DNA of 64,000 nucleotides from Trichinella spiralis (Eukaryota > Nematoda > Enoplea > Trichinellida > Trichinellidae), in contig CM012953.1 in assembly GCA_000181795.3 (NCBI GenBank), positions 5,647,746 through 5,711,745 on the forward strand, given 5' to 3'. Positions 1 through 11,140 of the stretch are shown in pieces. Every line of letters begins with the position of its first letter. The stretch's first letter is position 1. Under the pieces are notes generated by a model. It ran no database searches. It saw only the letters and a list, made by a program, of their open reading frames with translations, and had not been told where the DNA came from. The translations under genes and the position numbers were made by a program.

Positions 1-2
1 CT

Positions 3-50
3 TCTGAAATTGGCAAAACAATAAAAGATCTGCTGGAACTTATAGCGTGA
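3..50 (+). CDS. possible C-terminal end of a gene cut by the window edge
   Basis: A frame open from the window edge reads SEIGKTIKDLLELIA and then TGA at 48-50. The residue mix looks like an amphipathic helix and is unlike the surrounding AT-rich noise. Nothing upstream is visible, so neither a family nor a function can be given. It could be chance over only 15 codons. Confidence 0.2.
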   Translation, partial: SEIGKTIKDLLELIA

Positions 51-131
51 TTAGTAAATAGCATTTTTGTTCAAAGAGTATTAAATCGACAAGCGTGTAT
101 TTTAATTTAGTAAAACATTTTTTGCTTATAG

Positions 132-509
132 GTAGTTTTATCTTAGAATGCACCGCGCAAGTGCGTTACGTCTTTTCTCTGAGTCGTTATGCCACAGTAG
201 TTGATAGCGGTCAATTTTGCTTTCCAGGAAAGCCGTTGTTCATGTACCTTCGCGTTTTGATGGTTCTTTTCAATTTCTTGAAAATTTTGTCTGTAGACTT
301 CACTGAATTTTATTTATCATATTTTCCCTTAAATAATTAATTATTTTCCATTTTGAATTCAATCATGCTTTCATTATTGCAGCAAGACTGATTTTGTACC
401 CATGGTCATGCATCCTTCATCTTTGAACCAAACAGTGCATCAAAGCAATCTCAACAAGCTCACAATTCGTGAAGATCGCACCATGTTATACCACATCCAC
501 TACTACTAA
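132..509 (+). CDS. unrecognised gene fragment, two putative 3' exons
   Basis: An acceptor (gcttatag) at 131 opens a frame at 132-243 containing ECTAQVRYVFSLSRYATVVD. A GT donor at 244 and an acceptor (attattgcag) at 382 join it in phase to 383-509, which carries FVPMVMHPSSLNQTVHQ and ends ...LYHIHYY with TAA at 507-509. The 139-bp intron closes in frame, but the donor was chosen to make the join work. A different reading runs straight through to 340. The 5' exon is not identified and there is no recognisable family. Codon-like composition is the only other support. Confidence 0.3.
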
Positions 510-1773
510 TACATCTGCTGACTTTATCGTCTTTTGATTAGCCACGATGTGGGCAACCATTTACTTTACTAAATTTACTAAAGGAACTTACTATCAATCA
601 AGTGAATAATGTGGAGACTGTTTTTGCTTCAAAATCCGTTTAGGGGGTTTCCGCCCTAAACGCAAGTCAAAAATCAAGAAAAAGTCACGACAAAACCTAA
701 CATTTAACTCTCCCTGAGATTGCCGGCAGTGAGGAAAAAATATTAAGTCTTTGGATTCTGCTTTTTTGCCCGCACTGCACCAAATGTAAACCATATGCAT
801 ATGTTTATGTTAAAACTACAGAAAGGACTTAGAAGAACGTAGTCGTTTTAAAACCCAAAAAACCGACAATAGACCTGAGTTTGGTATCCAAATGTGCAGA
901 ATAACGTGCTGCACTTAAGTATATTATTTGTTCCACGAAATTTACAAAACTAAGCCCACACAAAGAAAAGAACTGAAAAATGACGTACTATCCAATAAAA
1001 CATATCGTACTATCCAATAAAACAAATTTCATAAAAATTTAACATACTTCCAGCCCTTTACAAGTGTTTTTCTAAACTGGGATGAACCCCACCCCAACAA
1101 TCCAACAACATACCTAACACCCACAATCCATCAAATGGTTAAAGTAGAAACAAGATTAAAACACAAAATGAAAACAGTTGATAAAATATGAAAAACAATT
1201 TAGAATATTTGTTTAGCAAAATAATTTAAGAGAAAATAAATGAAATTACATCATTTTCAACAAGGTTGAAAAAGGATGGAAATGTAGGCCGCTGAAAGTA
1301 AGATAACTTGTCGAATTTCTTCTTTTTTTTAAACTTTTTTCAATGCCTCAAGCAAGAAAGTTCACAAAAATGAGCAAACTGACACTAGAAGGGGTAAATT
1401 TTCCATGCTGCTGCTGTTGATGACGAATTAGCGCTAATTAGCATCTACCGACCACCAGCAATGCGTAAATGCTGAAGCAATTCATCTTCCGACGTAAAGT
1501 CATCTTAATTTCTACCAGACACTCCTGGGTGAACAACTATACGCTCCAAAGCATTCAATTATTTCTGTCCCATTCATCAGTCGCATCATCTCCATTCATA
1601 AGTTGTTTCCTGAACTGCTGCTGGCCAGCACAAAAATAGCCAGTTCTACTACCTGATGGCGAATACTTCGCCAATTATATTGAAATTAGTCTTTTGCTTT
1701 TCCATTTCTGGTAAAACCATTGAACCGATGTTAAAACTTTTATAATTTAAATTCTGTTTTATCCTTTCTTCAG
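510..1773. other. intergenic or intronic stretch, no confident gene
   Basis: Several frames of 20-70 codons occur on both strands, but none shows a family motif. The block at 1400-1660 is GC-richer and could hold a 5' exon of the Pro/Gln/Thr-rich gene that follows. No ATG-containing exon could be joined to it with certainty. Confidence 0.5.
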
Positions 1774-2719
1774 CAATTCTATTCAGAAATTCCAACTCTG
1801 AACAATCAAACCCATTGGTTAATTCAGAAACAGATTCTCGTCATATCCCCTCCGCAACTGATTATGATTTTGTTGACGACACTACACCACCAAAACAACA
1901 AAATCAATTATTCACTCAAGATTCTCATCCTCCAGTAAGTGAAAACCAGCAAACCCATGAACAATTAACCAACAATGTGAACATCGCTGAGCAACAAATT
2001 CCCAGTACAATTGCTTTTGAAGAATCGGTCGTTTTAAAATGTAAAGATGATGATGATGATGCTGATGAACAACCGACCGTTTCTCATGCTACAACTGCAG
2101 ACCAAGAACAACCTGCAGAAGATGATGGACAACTTGAAACCATCTCACCAACTACCCTAGCCCCTCCCCATTCGGTGGAAACGACCGTTGAAGTTCATCA
2201 AGGAATACCAATACCATCAACAGCAAACGACATCCCATATCTACCACCTTCAAAATATGGTAAACAATTTACCAAAGTTATTTATTACTGTCCAAGAAAA
2301 TATTTTTTAAGGATACACATCTTATCCAAGACCAAGACCCGAAATTGAATATCAACCAGCACCTCAAATACATAACACGTATGTTCCGCGTCCAATACTA
2401 CCGCCTGATCAAGTGAGAAACAATTATCAGCTACCTTCGGCACTTAGACCGCAGTTGAATTTTCCAACAAATTCCGTCTCTCAGCTGTTTTCTATCACCC
2501 AGGATTGTTACCGTGAGTAGAGAAAAAAAACAAATCAAAAACAGCAACAAATATTATTAATATAATTTCGTGTTTGTTAACATTTCAGCAAACTGCGGTT
2601 CACAACAATTATTCCTTATTCCACCACCTCCATCAATTCCACCACAACCAATACCATGTGGTGGAACACTCGATAACTGCAAACAAAGACGCTTTAAACG
2701 GTTCATATTTCACGTTTGA
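1774..2719 (+). CDS. unrecognised Pro/Gln/Thr-rich protein, 5' end missing
   Basis: Three exons join in frame: 1774-2259, 2312-2512 and 2589-2719, with introns of 52 and 76 bp (donors gtaaac and gtgagt, acceptors ttttttaag and catttcag). Together they give 271 residues and stop at TGA 2717-2719. The first exon begins at a tttcttcag acceptor with two leading bases, so at least one upstream exon carrying the start is missing. The N-terminal two thirds is low complexity (Gln, Thr, Pro, Glu, with an Asp run near 2045-2060). The C-terminal part has Pro-rich stretches with the cysteines of DCYPNCGS and CGGTLDNC, and ends in a basic tail QRRFKRFIFHV. The composition suggests a secreted or disordered protein. 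No family was recognised. It converges on rps-14, whose stop lies 179 bp away. Confidence 0.6.
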
Positions 2720-2898
2720 AAACAAAAAAGAAAAATAGTAGTATCAATATGTTCATTATTATAACCGATGTCCGATTTATGAATGAACAGATTTAAAAAC
2801 TGCGATAAAAATAGCATATCACATGTGATATACAAAATTAAAAAACATTTTCCATAGAGTACATGCTTTATTAACCGAAACACAGGTCTGTTAATACT

Positions 2899-3431
<533 letters not shown>

Positions 3432-4425
3432 TCTAAACAAAATCGATGTAAAAAAATACAAAATATTCAACCATATTTTCAGTTAACTTAAAATGATATT
3501 CTGATATACATCTTTTATCGCACTAACAATCAGTTGTAAAATAATAAACTATTTTTTATACTGATTCGAAAATATCAGTGAATATTCGATGAACAATAAA
3601 CCATTACGACAGATAATCAACAGAATATTCAATAACAACAATGATGGATTCGAACGGTGATACGCAAAACTAGTAGCCAAACTTAATATAAAAAATTACA
3701 CAAATAACTATAGTTACATATATAAATATACAACAAATAAACTGTGCCAGAGCTTGAATTAAGATTGTTTGATAAATTGGAGTAACATTGTTTTCAACAA
3801 TTACATCGTAGCAAATGACAACTGCTTTACCGTAAGAACAAATTCTCTTACAGTAAATCAAGTTTAAATGCCAACATGTGCAGAAGGAGTGGCATACGGT
3901 TGCATAATCCATAATGGACTTTATTTAATAAGTATTATTGACTTACTGATTTTTTTGTTGACTTTTATACTTATTATTTTTTATATACTTAACGCAATGT
4001 TTTTATACAATGAATAATTCAGCAAGAATAGCAGGAGTAGAGCATTTTGAAGATTAAATAAAATAAGTAAGAATTTTAAAATGTTAGCGAAATTCTAGCG
4101 CTAACGGCTAGCTGACTCAGAATTTTCAACGCAGAGACAATGGACTCTAATGTGATGAGTTAATTCATACAAAGACTGTACTAATTTTAGAAATATTTAT
4201 TAAATATAGTAGAAATTAATATTAATTACATTTCAGTAAATAATCATTCATTTCAGGTTTCTTATTGATGCGGTGGAAGTTTGTGCACTAAGATTTTGAG
4301 AAAAATATTCAGTGAAATATATTGTAATTTAATCTTGATTATGCATCACACTATTTGAAAGGTAACACTAACCTATCCGTTTAACATTTATTTGTAACTT
4401 TTTGAGATATTTCCAGATTTTCTTA
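3432..4425. other. intergenic region between rps-14 and the gypsy element
   Basis: This AT-rich stretch should contain the rps-14 promoter. A minus-strand frame at 3670-3912 (80 codons) is rich in Cys and ends in a strongly hydrophobic segment (FICCIFIYVTIVICVIFYI). It has no homologue I recognise and may be chance in AT-rich DNA. Nothing else is supported. Confidence 0.5.
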
Positions 4426-4545
4426 TGTTGTATACCAATATCTTACTGTACTACCATAATATTACTTGCATGTCATTATTACAGTATCCGTGACTTGTAA
4501 CTTATTATGGAGTAATGAACATTACGTGTGCGGAGTTGGTGGCCT
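4426..4545 (+). repeat. 5' LTR of the gypsy element
   Basis: This copy matches 6892-7011 over about 105-120 bp with roughly ten differences, most of them transitions. It begins TGTTGTATACC, the TG expected at an LTR start. It is followed by TGGTGGCCTCGAA, which could be a primer-binding site, but no tRNA match was tested. Confidence 0.8.
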
Positions 4546-4799
4546 CGAAACACATCAGTGGCGTCTAGATTGGTTGGCATTCACAAGTTGAGAACTATAT
4601 ACAGACCGTTGCAACAGCTTGGCTGAGAGATGCATCGTCCGAAGAACCAGTTCACCGTACGTAATAACCTCGTGAACACAGCGTCTGTCATGTAAACGAT
4701 AATCCAATTCGAACAGTTTGGCATTTCAAATCCGGCATGTTGGGATGGAATATTATTTCGCTTAATATTCTTCCTGAAAGCGAACGCCATCCGTGTAAG

Positions 4800-5110
4800 C
4801 TGCAGAAGACTGGCTGTACTTTGCCGTTTATGGGACAGAAAAGCGTATAGTATTATAAAATCATTGACATCGCCAGACCCCCCTTCTTCGAAAACATTCG
4901 ATGGAGTTATAAAGTTATTGAGAAATTATTTCTCGCCCTGACATTCGGAAGTTTACCAACGTATTCTGTATCGCCGACGGCTACAGTAGCCGGGTGAAAG
5001 AGTGGCGGCTTATGTAAGAGAACTTCGCCATCTGGCACAGCACTGCAACTTTGGTGAAACATTAGAGTCTCGACTGAGAGCCCAACTCATATGCGACTAG
5101 GGAGACGGAA
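4800..5110 (+). pseudogene. gag remnant of the gypsy element
   Basis: Frame fragments match the capsid-like Gag of K02A2.6-type elements. The clearest is ERVAAYVRELRHLAQHCNFG at about 4995-5054, followed by ETLESRLRAQLIC. Upstream pieces around 4800-4960 fit the preceding helices but lie in other frames. A stop in another frame and shifts between segments show it is dead. No intact zinc knuckle follows. Confidence 0.75.
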
Positions 5111-5299
5111 CCGTTTCACTCATTACTGAGAGACTTCCAAGTGCGCGTCGTCGAGGTATTAGGTGCGACTTTCCATCCAGTCAAATTCAGTTTACTCACT
5201 GGGTCACTGCCAGTTATGGTTTGTTAAGGCACTGCGCCGTAGTCTGCTTGGAGAAATTCGTTCAAGCCATTGGGCAACCGACTAGTTGGAGTACATAGC

Positions 5300-6100
5300 G
5301 TTGCGCCGACTTCGGTGCAAGACGTGATCGAAGAGTATGCTGAATTATTCTCTGACACCCTGGGCACTGTCAAAGGACCACTAGTGGTACTCCATACCGA
5401 TGGATCCATACCACCAATCTAGATGAACGCCAGGTGAGTGCCATTTTTACTCAAAGATCGCTTATGAGAGGAGCTGGACCCATTTATTAAGGCATGGAGT
5501 TTTGGAGATTGGCCAACATGGGGCATGGACTACGACAATTGTACCGGTCATTAAGAGCGTTGGAAGCTTCCGAATTTGCAATGATTATAAGTGCACAGTG
5601 AGTAAAGCGTTACGGAAGGACCTAAACCAAATACGAGCTGTCAACGATATCCTGGCAACACTAAAAAAAGGGAAGAATATTCGAGAAATTAGATCTAACG
5701 CAAGCGTACCAGCAGCCAGAAGTCGACAAAGCATTGGCTCGAGTTATAGACGATAATAATACGTAAAGGAGCTGTCAAAGCGAAACGAATCCAATTCAGC
5801 AATGCGTCAGCATCTGGTATTTTCCAGCGTTTCATGGACTCGTGGTTGGCTAACTTGGATGATGTTGTTCCAGGCTTCGACGATGTATTAATTGTTTCAG
5901 ATTCTCAACATGAACTGTTAGAAGTTTTAAGACGAGTGTTCGATCGTCTGCACGACGCGGGAATCCACCTGAACCGTGAAAAATGCGTCTTTGTTAGCCA
6001 CAGTGTAAAGTTCCATGGATATCGAATGGACGCTGAAGGAATCCATCCGTCAGAAGAGAAGGTGGAAGCCATCTACAAGGCCCCACTGATCTGGACAATT
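5300..6100 (+). pseudogene. reverse transcriptase remnant of the gypsy element
   Basis: Ty3/gypsy RT motifs appear in order but in changing frames: EEYAELFSDTLGTVKG (about 5325-5373), AWTTTIVPVIKS then FRICNDYKCTVSKAL (5514-5615), FEKLDLTQAYQQPEVDKA (about 5680-5735), IFQRFMDSWLANLDDV (5820-5868), FDDVLIVSDS (5877-5906), and LNREKCVFVSHSVKFHGY (about 5970-6024). The catalytic YxDD box is changed: the position reads GFDD. Frameshifts occur between at least three of these blocks. This is a relic, and no intact enzyme is encoded. Confidence 0.88.
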
Positions 6101-6315
6101 CCAGAATCAATATATTACAGTAGAGATGTACTTTTGCATAAAGGTGCGTTGGTGTTGACGTGTTAGCGACTTTAGTATTGCCGTTTGTGTACCTCCTTCG
6201 CGTGTGTGTTATCATTTTGTTTAGTTATTCCTAACTGAAGAAAAACGTTGCCGCGTTAAATTAAAAGACTGGCTTGTTGATAAAAAGCGTAATCATTACA
6301 GAGGAGCAACTGGGA
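6095..6315 (+). other. unexplained insertion inside the RT/RNase H junction
   Basis: After the RT block ending near 6092, the expected connection domain does not resume until LNCYHNFLANKSHPSEALH at about 6326. The roughly 220 bp between them has no gypsy similarity I can see. It also carries stops. It may be a small secondary insertion or a segment too diverged to recognise. Confidence 0.5.
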
Positions 6316-6322
6316 ACTTGGG

Positions 6323-6655
6323 TTTGCTAAATTGTTATCATAATTTTCTAGCAAACAAATCTCATCCATCAGAAGCATTACACCGCCTGCTAGACAAAGG
6401 TATGCTGTGTAAATGGACCCAAAGGCAGGAAAAAGCGTTATTACTTCTAACACCGTATACGCGCGGTACGATGATCAACTGCCAGTGATTCTTACGTGCG
6501 ATCACCCACCTCATGGGGTTGTTTGTGTTCTGGCCCATGAACTGGTATGCGGTAGAGAAGCGACTATAGCGTTCCTTTCACGAACACTTGCTGCGTCGGA
6601 GCGCAAATACGCCCAGATTGAACGCGAAGTACGGCATCGTTGTTGTCATTGATGC
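6323..6655 (+). pseudogene. RT connection and RNase H remnant of the gypsy element
   Basis: LNCYHNFLANKSHPSEALHR and KWTQRQEKALLLL (6326-6450) match the RT connection region of Ty3/gypsy. After a frame change, LPVILTCDHPPHGVVCVLAH and AFLSRTLAASERKYAQIERE (6479-6631) match the RNase H domain. Conserved RNase H acidic positions are only partly kept, and the frame ends in stops at about 6652. The next 240 bp before the 3' LTR have no integrase motifs. Confidence 0.85.
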
Positions 6656-6891
6656 AAAGGAAAAGAATCCCACCGCCCTGCTGGGTTGCGTATCACCGAA
6701 ATGCTGCGAAGCAATCAAGCAGGCATCAGCGCACCTTTATGGAACTTATGAAAAATGACACTGCAATATCGGTTGACTGTTCTACATCGTTCGCACGGAG
6801 ATTGGCCTGATATTGATATGGAAACAATACATTGATGAAATTCGACTGCTAGTGATAAACTGAAGAATATCTTTACCTAAAATGCGAGTAG

Positions 6892-7011
6892 TGTTGTATA
6901 CCAATATTTTACTGTACCACCACAATATTACTTGCATGTCATCATTACAGTATCTGTGACTTGTGACTTATTATTGAGTAATAAATATTGCGTATCGCGG
7001 TGTTGGTGCCT
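6892..7011 (+). repeat. 3' LTR of the gypsy element
   Basis: This is the second copy of the direct repeat described at 4426-4545. It is preceded by a poor, not clearly purine-rich, tract (tttacctaaaatgcgagtag), so the polypurine tract has either decayed or been deleted with the 3' part of pol. Confidence 0.8.
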
Positions 7012-7525
7012 TGTGGATTGTTAATTATTGCACGGCTGAAAACACGATTATTTATTTGAATCAGTGTTTCTTATACCTTTTCAGGCTATCGCCCCATTGA
7101 TAGGCATATATTTTTTAAACTCCCCCACCCTAAATTATTGCCAAAAAATGAATTTTTAAACAGAGTATTTATTAACATCGTGTCTTCTTTCAAAAATAAT
7201 CATATAGTGAAGAAGTAATTAATGTGATGAATGGGCTTGGTGCGTTGCGATTAATCTCTCTACACTGGGTTCAATATTGGTAAGAAAAAGTCGTAAGTAC
7301 TATGAGCGCAGAAGATGAGGAAGAGAGATTGCACTGAGTCATATTACATTGAAAATTAATATATATTCTTAAAACTACTGCTGAACAAATATCAATATAA
7401 ACATAAAACATATTGTGTTCACGCGCCCCTTTCCAATGTGCTGCATTATTTTCCAACCCCCTCCTCTTAAGTGCCCCTTTACTCGAAAGGGCGATATCGC
7501 CCACTTTGTGTATCACTGATTTAAA
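7012..7525. other. spacer between two retroelement remnants
   Basis: No gene is supported. The only notable item is a perfect 14-bp palindrome, GGGCGATATCGCCC, at 7489-7502, next to the end of recognisable BEL/Pao coding similarity. The region may hold a degraded BEL/Pao LTR, but no matching copy was found near 9.2-9.7 kb. Confidence 0.4.
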
Positions 7526-8910
7526 TGATCCACCCGAATACAGTCTCTACTGTTACAGGATCATTCGGTGCACCCCTTCAGATCGCATTCACTATAAAGC
7601 GGCAGTAATTGTCAATGCCGTTCATGACGGGTATTTCCTTTTTGTCGGTACCTACATCCGCAACTAACTCCACAAAGCGCGTGTGTTCCTAATTTACTAC
7701 AGATACACGTGCGATATGAAGGTCATTACAAGGTTTCGGCATAATCAGAGGTTCAAGCAAATAACACTCAGTTTTCTTTTCCCTGTCAGTATGGCAGAGC
7801 TAGAACTTCACTAACTGCAAACTAGTGTACTCGCAGAGAACTCTGCCGATCCCCACCACTGACACTGGATGTGTCTTCCCGACCAAACCTAGTGCTTTTG
7901 CGACATCCTGCTTGATGAAGAGTGCTTCGATGCTGAGTCCAGCAGGCAATTCACTGTTCTCCGAAGTCCAGGGTCCCATAAGATCTAGCCATAATCGTCT
8001 GCAATCAGGTCGCCTGATGTCTTCCCTTCCGACTGACGAGACGTCTTCTGTTCTGCCTCAGAGATCACAAATCCATAGATATGACAGCTGGATTCACCTG
8101 ACCGATGGATGATCCCTGATTTCTGTGTCCGCGCTTACACTCTGCCGAACGCTGCCCGTGCTCAAAACAATCGAAACACAGGCAGTCTCGTCTCGCCATT
8201 CCGTATCTCGTCCCAGGGTTTGCCTTCCCGCAGACTCGGTCACTGTGAGATTGTTTCTTCTGGCAGAAAGGAAGCTGTTCTCAACAGTAATAGAAGGCAG
8301 TTGCTCCTCGGGCTTTGATTTTCTTTCGTTCATCCATCGACAGGGTTGATCTGTTTCCTTTCGGGACAGACTCCCTTGATCCCTCTGCAGCTTCGGACGA
8401 CAGAACCTGTTCTTGGAGGAATCACAAGAATACTGGTGGATCCGCTACCAAGCCACTGTTCGCCAGCACATTTCGTCCCACCGGACTCGCATTGAGTCCG
8501 TTCCTGGCTGAGAGTGATCAGAATCTCAGCCGCTGAAAGATTTTCCACTCGAGGACGGTCGACAATGCGTATACTTCTTTGCACAATATGTCACAGACGA
8601 CTAAGCGTTTATTGTTACTGCTCACGCTCTGAATCATCATCAAGGCGTGCTTCTGAACTGCCACCAGCGACTGGTCAACACGCCCTTTCAGCTGCTGGAA
8701 AGCCAACTCGTGGTCTTCATCCACTGCGGACGGACCTTGGATGGCATCGAATGCAGCGCCCGAGAGATATCCTCGCCAATAAGCCAATTTTGTCAACGTC
8801 CTTTCCACTCAGCCCACAGCTGCCTCTCCCTCGACGTATCTTCCTGCTCCAGTTCTTCTTCAAGATCGAGTTGAAGAGCGCTCACTTATTGAAATTAAGG
8901 TAAGCTGGTT
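7526..8910 (-). mobile_element. decayed BEL/Pao retrotransposon fragment (gag to protease)
   Basis: Read on the minus strand, the order is Gag (DUF1759-like) at 8808-8518, a CCHC-type knuckle at about 8186-8137, then an aspartic-protease-like (DUF1758) part at about 7980-7530. Gag shows LTKLAYWRGYLSGAAFDAIQ. The knuckle region reads CFDCFEHGQRSAEC. The downstream end reads RGAPNDPVTVETVFGW, with a stop just before it. Frames change repeatedly and stops are frequent. No reverse transcriptase, integrase or LTR pair was found. Its orientation is opposite to the gypsy element. Confidence 0.8.
8518..8808 (-). pseudogene. BEL/Pao Gag-like (DUF1759) open segment
   Basis: This is an open frame of 96 codons. 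Its N-terminal half matches the BEL/Pao Gag core: KLAYWRGYLSGAAFDAIQG, then a helical stretch ending FQQLKGRVDQSLVAVQKH, as in the usual LKERFGN-type segment. The match weakens after about residue 60. Upstream Gag sequence (toward 8900) is in other frames. It is not a free-standing host gene. Confidence 0.75.
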
Positions 8911-9139
8911 ATACATCTGTGAACATTTTTCCTTCGAGAGTCACTGCAAACTCTCCATCACAATTTCAGATTCAGCGCGACGAACATCAACCTTCTTCTT
9001 CAGTTCTGAGACTCATTCTCAACACAACTTGTCCTTATTTGACAAATTCTGAGGTAACCGAAAACGATCCGGCTCGAAATGGCAGAAATGTTGCGCCAAA
9101 ATTCAACCACCTGATTTTCAGTGAACTGTAGATATAAGC

Positions 9140-10040
9140 GGGAGGTCAAAACAATCATGTTCGCCTAACTACTGGTTGTTTGCGTTCACCTTGAACGTGA
9201 TAGAACAGAAAATAATTTGGTATTCACGCTATTTATTGAGTGAAAGGAACAAACAAGGGGTGGAAAGATACAAACAACGTCGTAAACACAAGAAATTAAC
9301 TGTCTGCTCACCGGAAAGGATCCACCACCATCGCTCACGTGTCCCCTTTCTCTACACACCAAGTACAATCGAACTTGGTTAAGTGCACATGGAATCTGCC
9401 AAAAATTTCCAAGCTGTGTACTTATCCAAAGTTGAAAATTATGCAGAGTTATTAAAAGCTGCAGTAACTTGACATTTACAAGGTTTACTACGAAAAAATG
9501 CCCATTTATTTCAAGCAAAATAGTCGCAAATGCAAGTTTGAATTATATTTTTTGGCACCAGCTTTACTAGCTGATCTTCAATTCAATACGGGCTTGTCTG
9601 ATTTATGCTGCTCCATAAAAATATGACCGAACTGCCACAAGAACCCTGCAGCAATCATTCCAACCTGCCACCGTAACTCACCGTATTCCAATTCTCAAGT
9701 TCTGAGAAGAAGGATACGCTTTTCTTTCGAAAACTTTCCAACAAAAATGTTAAACGTTCTTCTTTTGAGTGGTTTGAATATACTTTTAAAGCATATAGAA
9801 TTATTTTAAACATTTAGAAGCTGTATAATAAAACAAGTTTATTTTGAGACGTGGGAATGGTCTTTATAAAGAATATAAAACGATATATGATGTACAGAAA
9901 GCAGTAAAATTTGTCTTTATTTAAACTATGATAATTTTTATTTTTAAATTTTGGCTGTAGAAGTGATATCAGAAGATACAGATGTCTACTGATTGTTTTA
10001 TAAGCTCTTTTTCTATGTACTTTGTAAGAAGAAATATTTG
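9140..10040. other. non-coding stretch next to the BEL/Pao remnant
   Basis: Frames of up to 110 codons exist on the minus strand (9186-9518), with no recognisable family. They may be retroelement debris or chance. From about 9700 onward the sequence is AT-rich, without coding signature. Confidence 0.4.
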
Positions 10041-10690
10041 CAAAACCCAATTTTTCATTACTATAAATATGTATAGTAATGGTAGAGTTGAAAAGGAATA
10101 GCAACCTGCACGACTTGTTCGAAGGTAAATATCAATACCAACCTTTGGGGTTGTGTTGAATTTTTGTCTTGGATTCCTTTCGGGGTTTCCTTTATTTTTC
10201 TTCCCAAAAATTATAAATCTGTAGAATAAGACTAACAGACTTTTTCTTTTCGTCAAATGTACAATGAATGTAAATTGATTTAGTGTTATAAGCTGAAAAA
10301 CATTTGAAAGGGTTTTGCAGGGTTAAAGCGAGATGATGAGATTAGAGTTGTGCTAGTTTGAAATTATTGAAAAACGCTGGGATAGATTGTAGTTTAAGTA
10401 AAAAAAATTTTCGCCTGAAATTATAATTTTCGCAGTAACATCGTTTACCCTAGGTTATTATATTTAAAAAATGAGTGGAATTTTGATTATCAGTTGTGGG
10501 ATGGTATTAAATGTTGTAGTTATTTATTAAACGTTAATTAATATTTGAGGGCCATAAACACGACCAACTCTGACTATTTGACTAAAACAACTCTGAATAA
10601 ATGATTTTAAATATCTGCATTGAATTATGCTAAGCGTGACAAACACTGTAAATGTTTTTTTTCAGAATTTCATTGAACCCGTTAAATTCA
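10041..10690 (+). repeat. copy A of a diverged tandem duplication
   Basis: Copy A shares, in the same order and orientation with copy B (10695-11140), the landmarks CAAAACCCAA, AGGTAAATAT, GAATTTTTGTCTTGG, and ACTGTAAATGTTTTT followed by GAATTTCATT. The core at 10101-10205 contains two hairpins: CAACC/GGTTG (10139-10153) and GGATTCC/GGTTTCC (10071-frame offset, at 10171-10190), the second with two central mismatches. No protein frame is shared by the copies. Confidence 0.6.
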
Positions 10691-10694
10691 TTCT

Positions 10695-11140
10695 TCAAAA
10701 CCCAACTTTTTGTTTAGCTTAATACATGTGGTAACTAGCATGTCAAGAAATTTATACAACCTTTGCGCATCGTTTAAAGGTAAATATTCTTTACAACCTT
10801 TTGGTTGTAGTGAATTTTTGTCTTGGAAATCTTTCGGGATTTCCGTTATTCTTCAAGAAAAAATAACCATAAGTCTAAAATAAAAATCCTGGTTGAAGAA
10901 AACGTTTAATGATTTTTCTGGGTTTCAATAACTTTATTTCAATGTTTTTCATTTGATTACGTTAGTTGACTCACAAATTTTTAATGTTGAAGTTACCTAT
11001 TTTAAACGTTAATGTAACGCCTAAAGGCAATAATTACTTAGCAGTTATGAATTAATTTTAAACAACTACTTTAGATTATGCAACGATCACTGTAAATGTT
11101 TTTGATCTGAATTTCATTCCCAATTCCATTTTGCTGTTTC
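10695..11140 (+). repeat. copy B of the duplication, with two perfect hairpins
   Basis: Copy B carries the same landmarks as copy A but is shorter. Its core at 10756-10860 has two perfect stem-loops: ACAACC-TTTT-GGTTGT at 10793-10808, and GGAAATC-TTTCGG-GATTTCC at 10825-10844. They are separated by the conserved linker AGTGAATTTTTGTCTT. The copies lie about 655 bp apart. This could be a structured RNA, an old repeat family, or part of the 5' region of RCE1. Confidence 0.6.

Larger units (their letters stand above)
4426..7011 (+). mobile_element. decayed Ty3/gypsy (K02A2.6-like) LTR retrotransposon
   Basis: Direct repeats at 4426-4545 and 6892-7011 both begin TGTTGTATACCAATAT and are about 90 percent identical by eye. 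They flank remnants in the order gag, RT, RNase H on the plus strand. The internal part is only about 2.35 kb. An intact element of this type would need about twice that, so much of protease and all of integrase appear to be missing. Several frameshifts and stops break every domain, so it cannot encode its own proteins. The exact 3' ends of the LTRs are uncertain, because similarity fades around GTTGGTG. No target-site duplication could be fixed. Confidence 0.88.
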
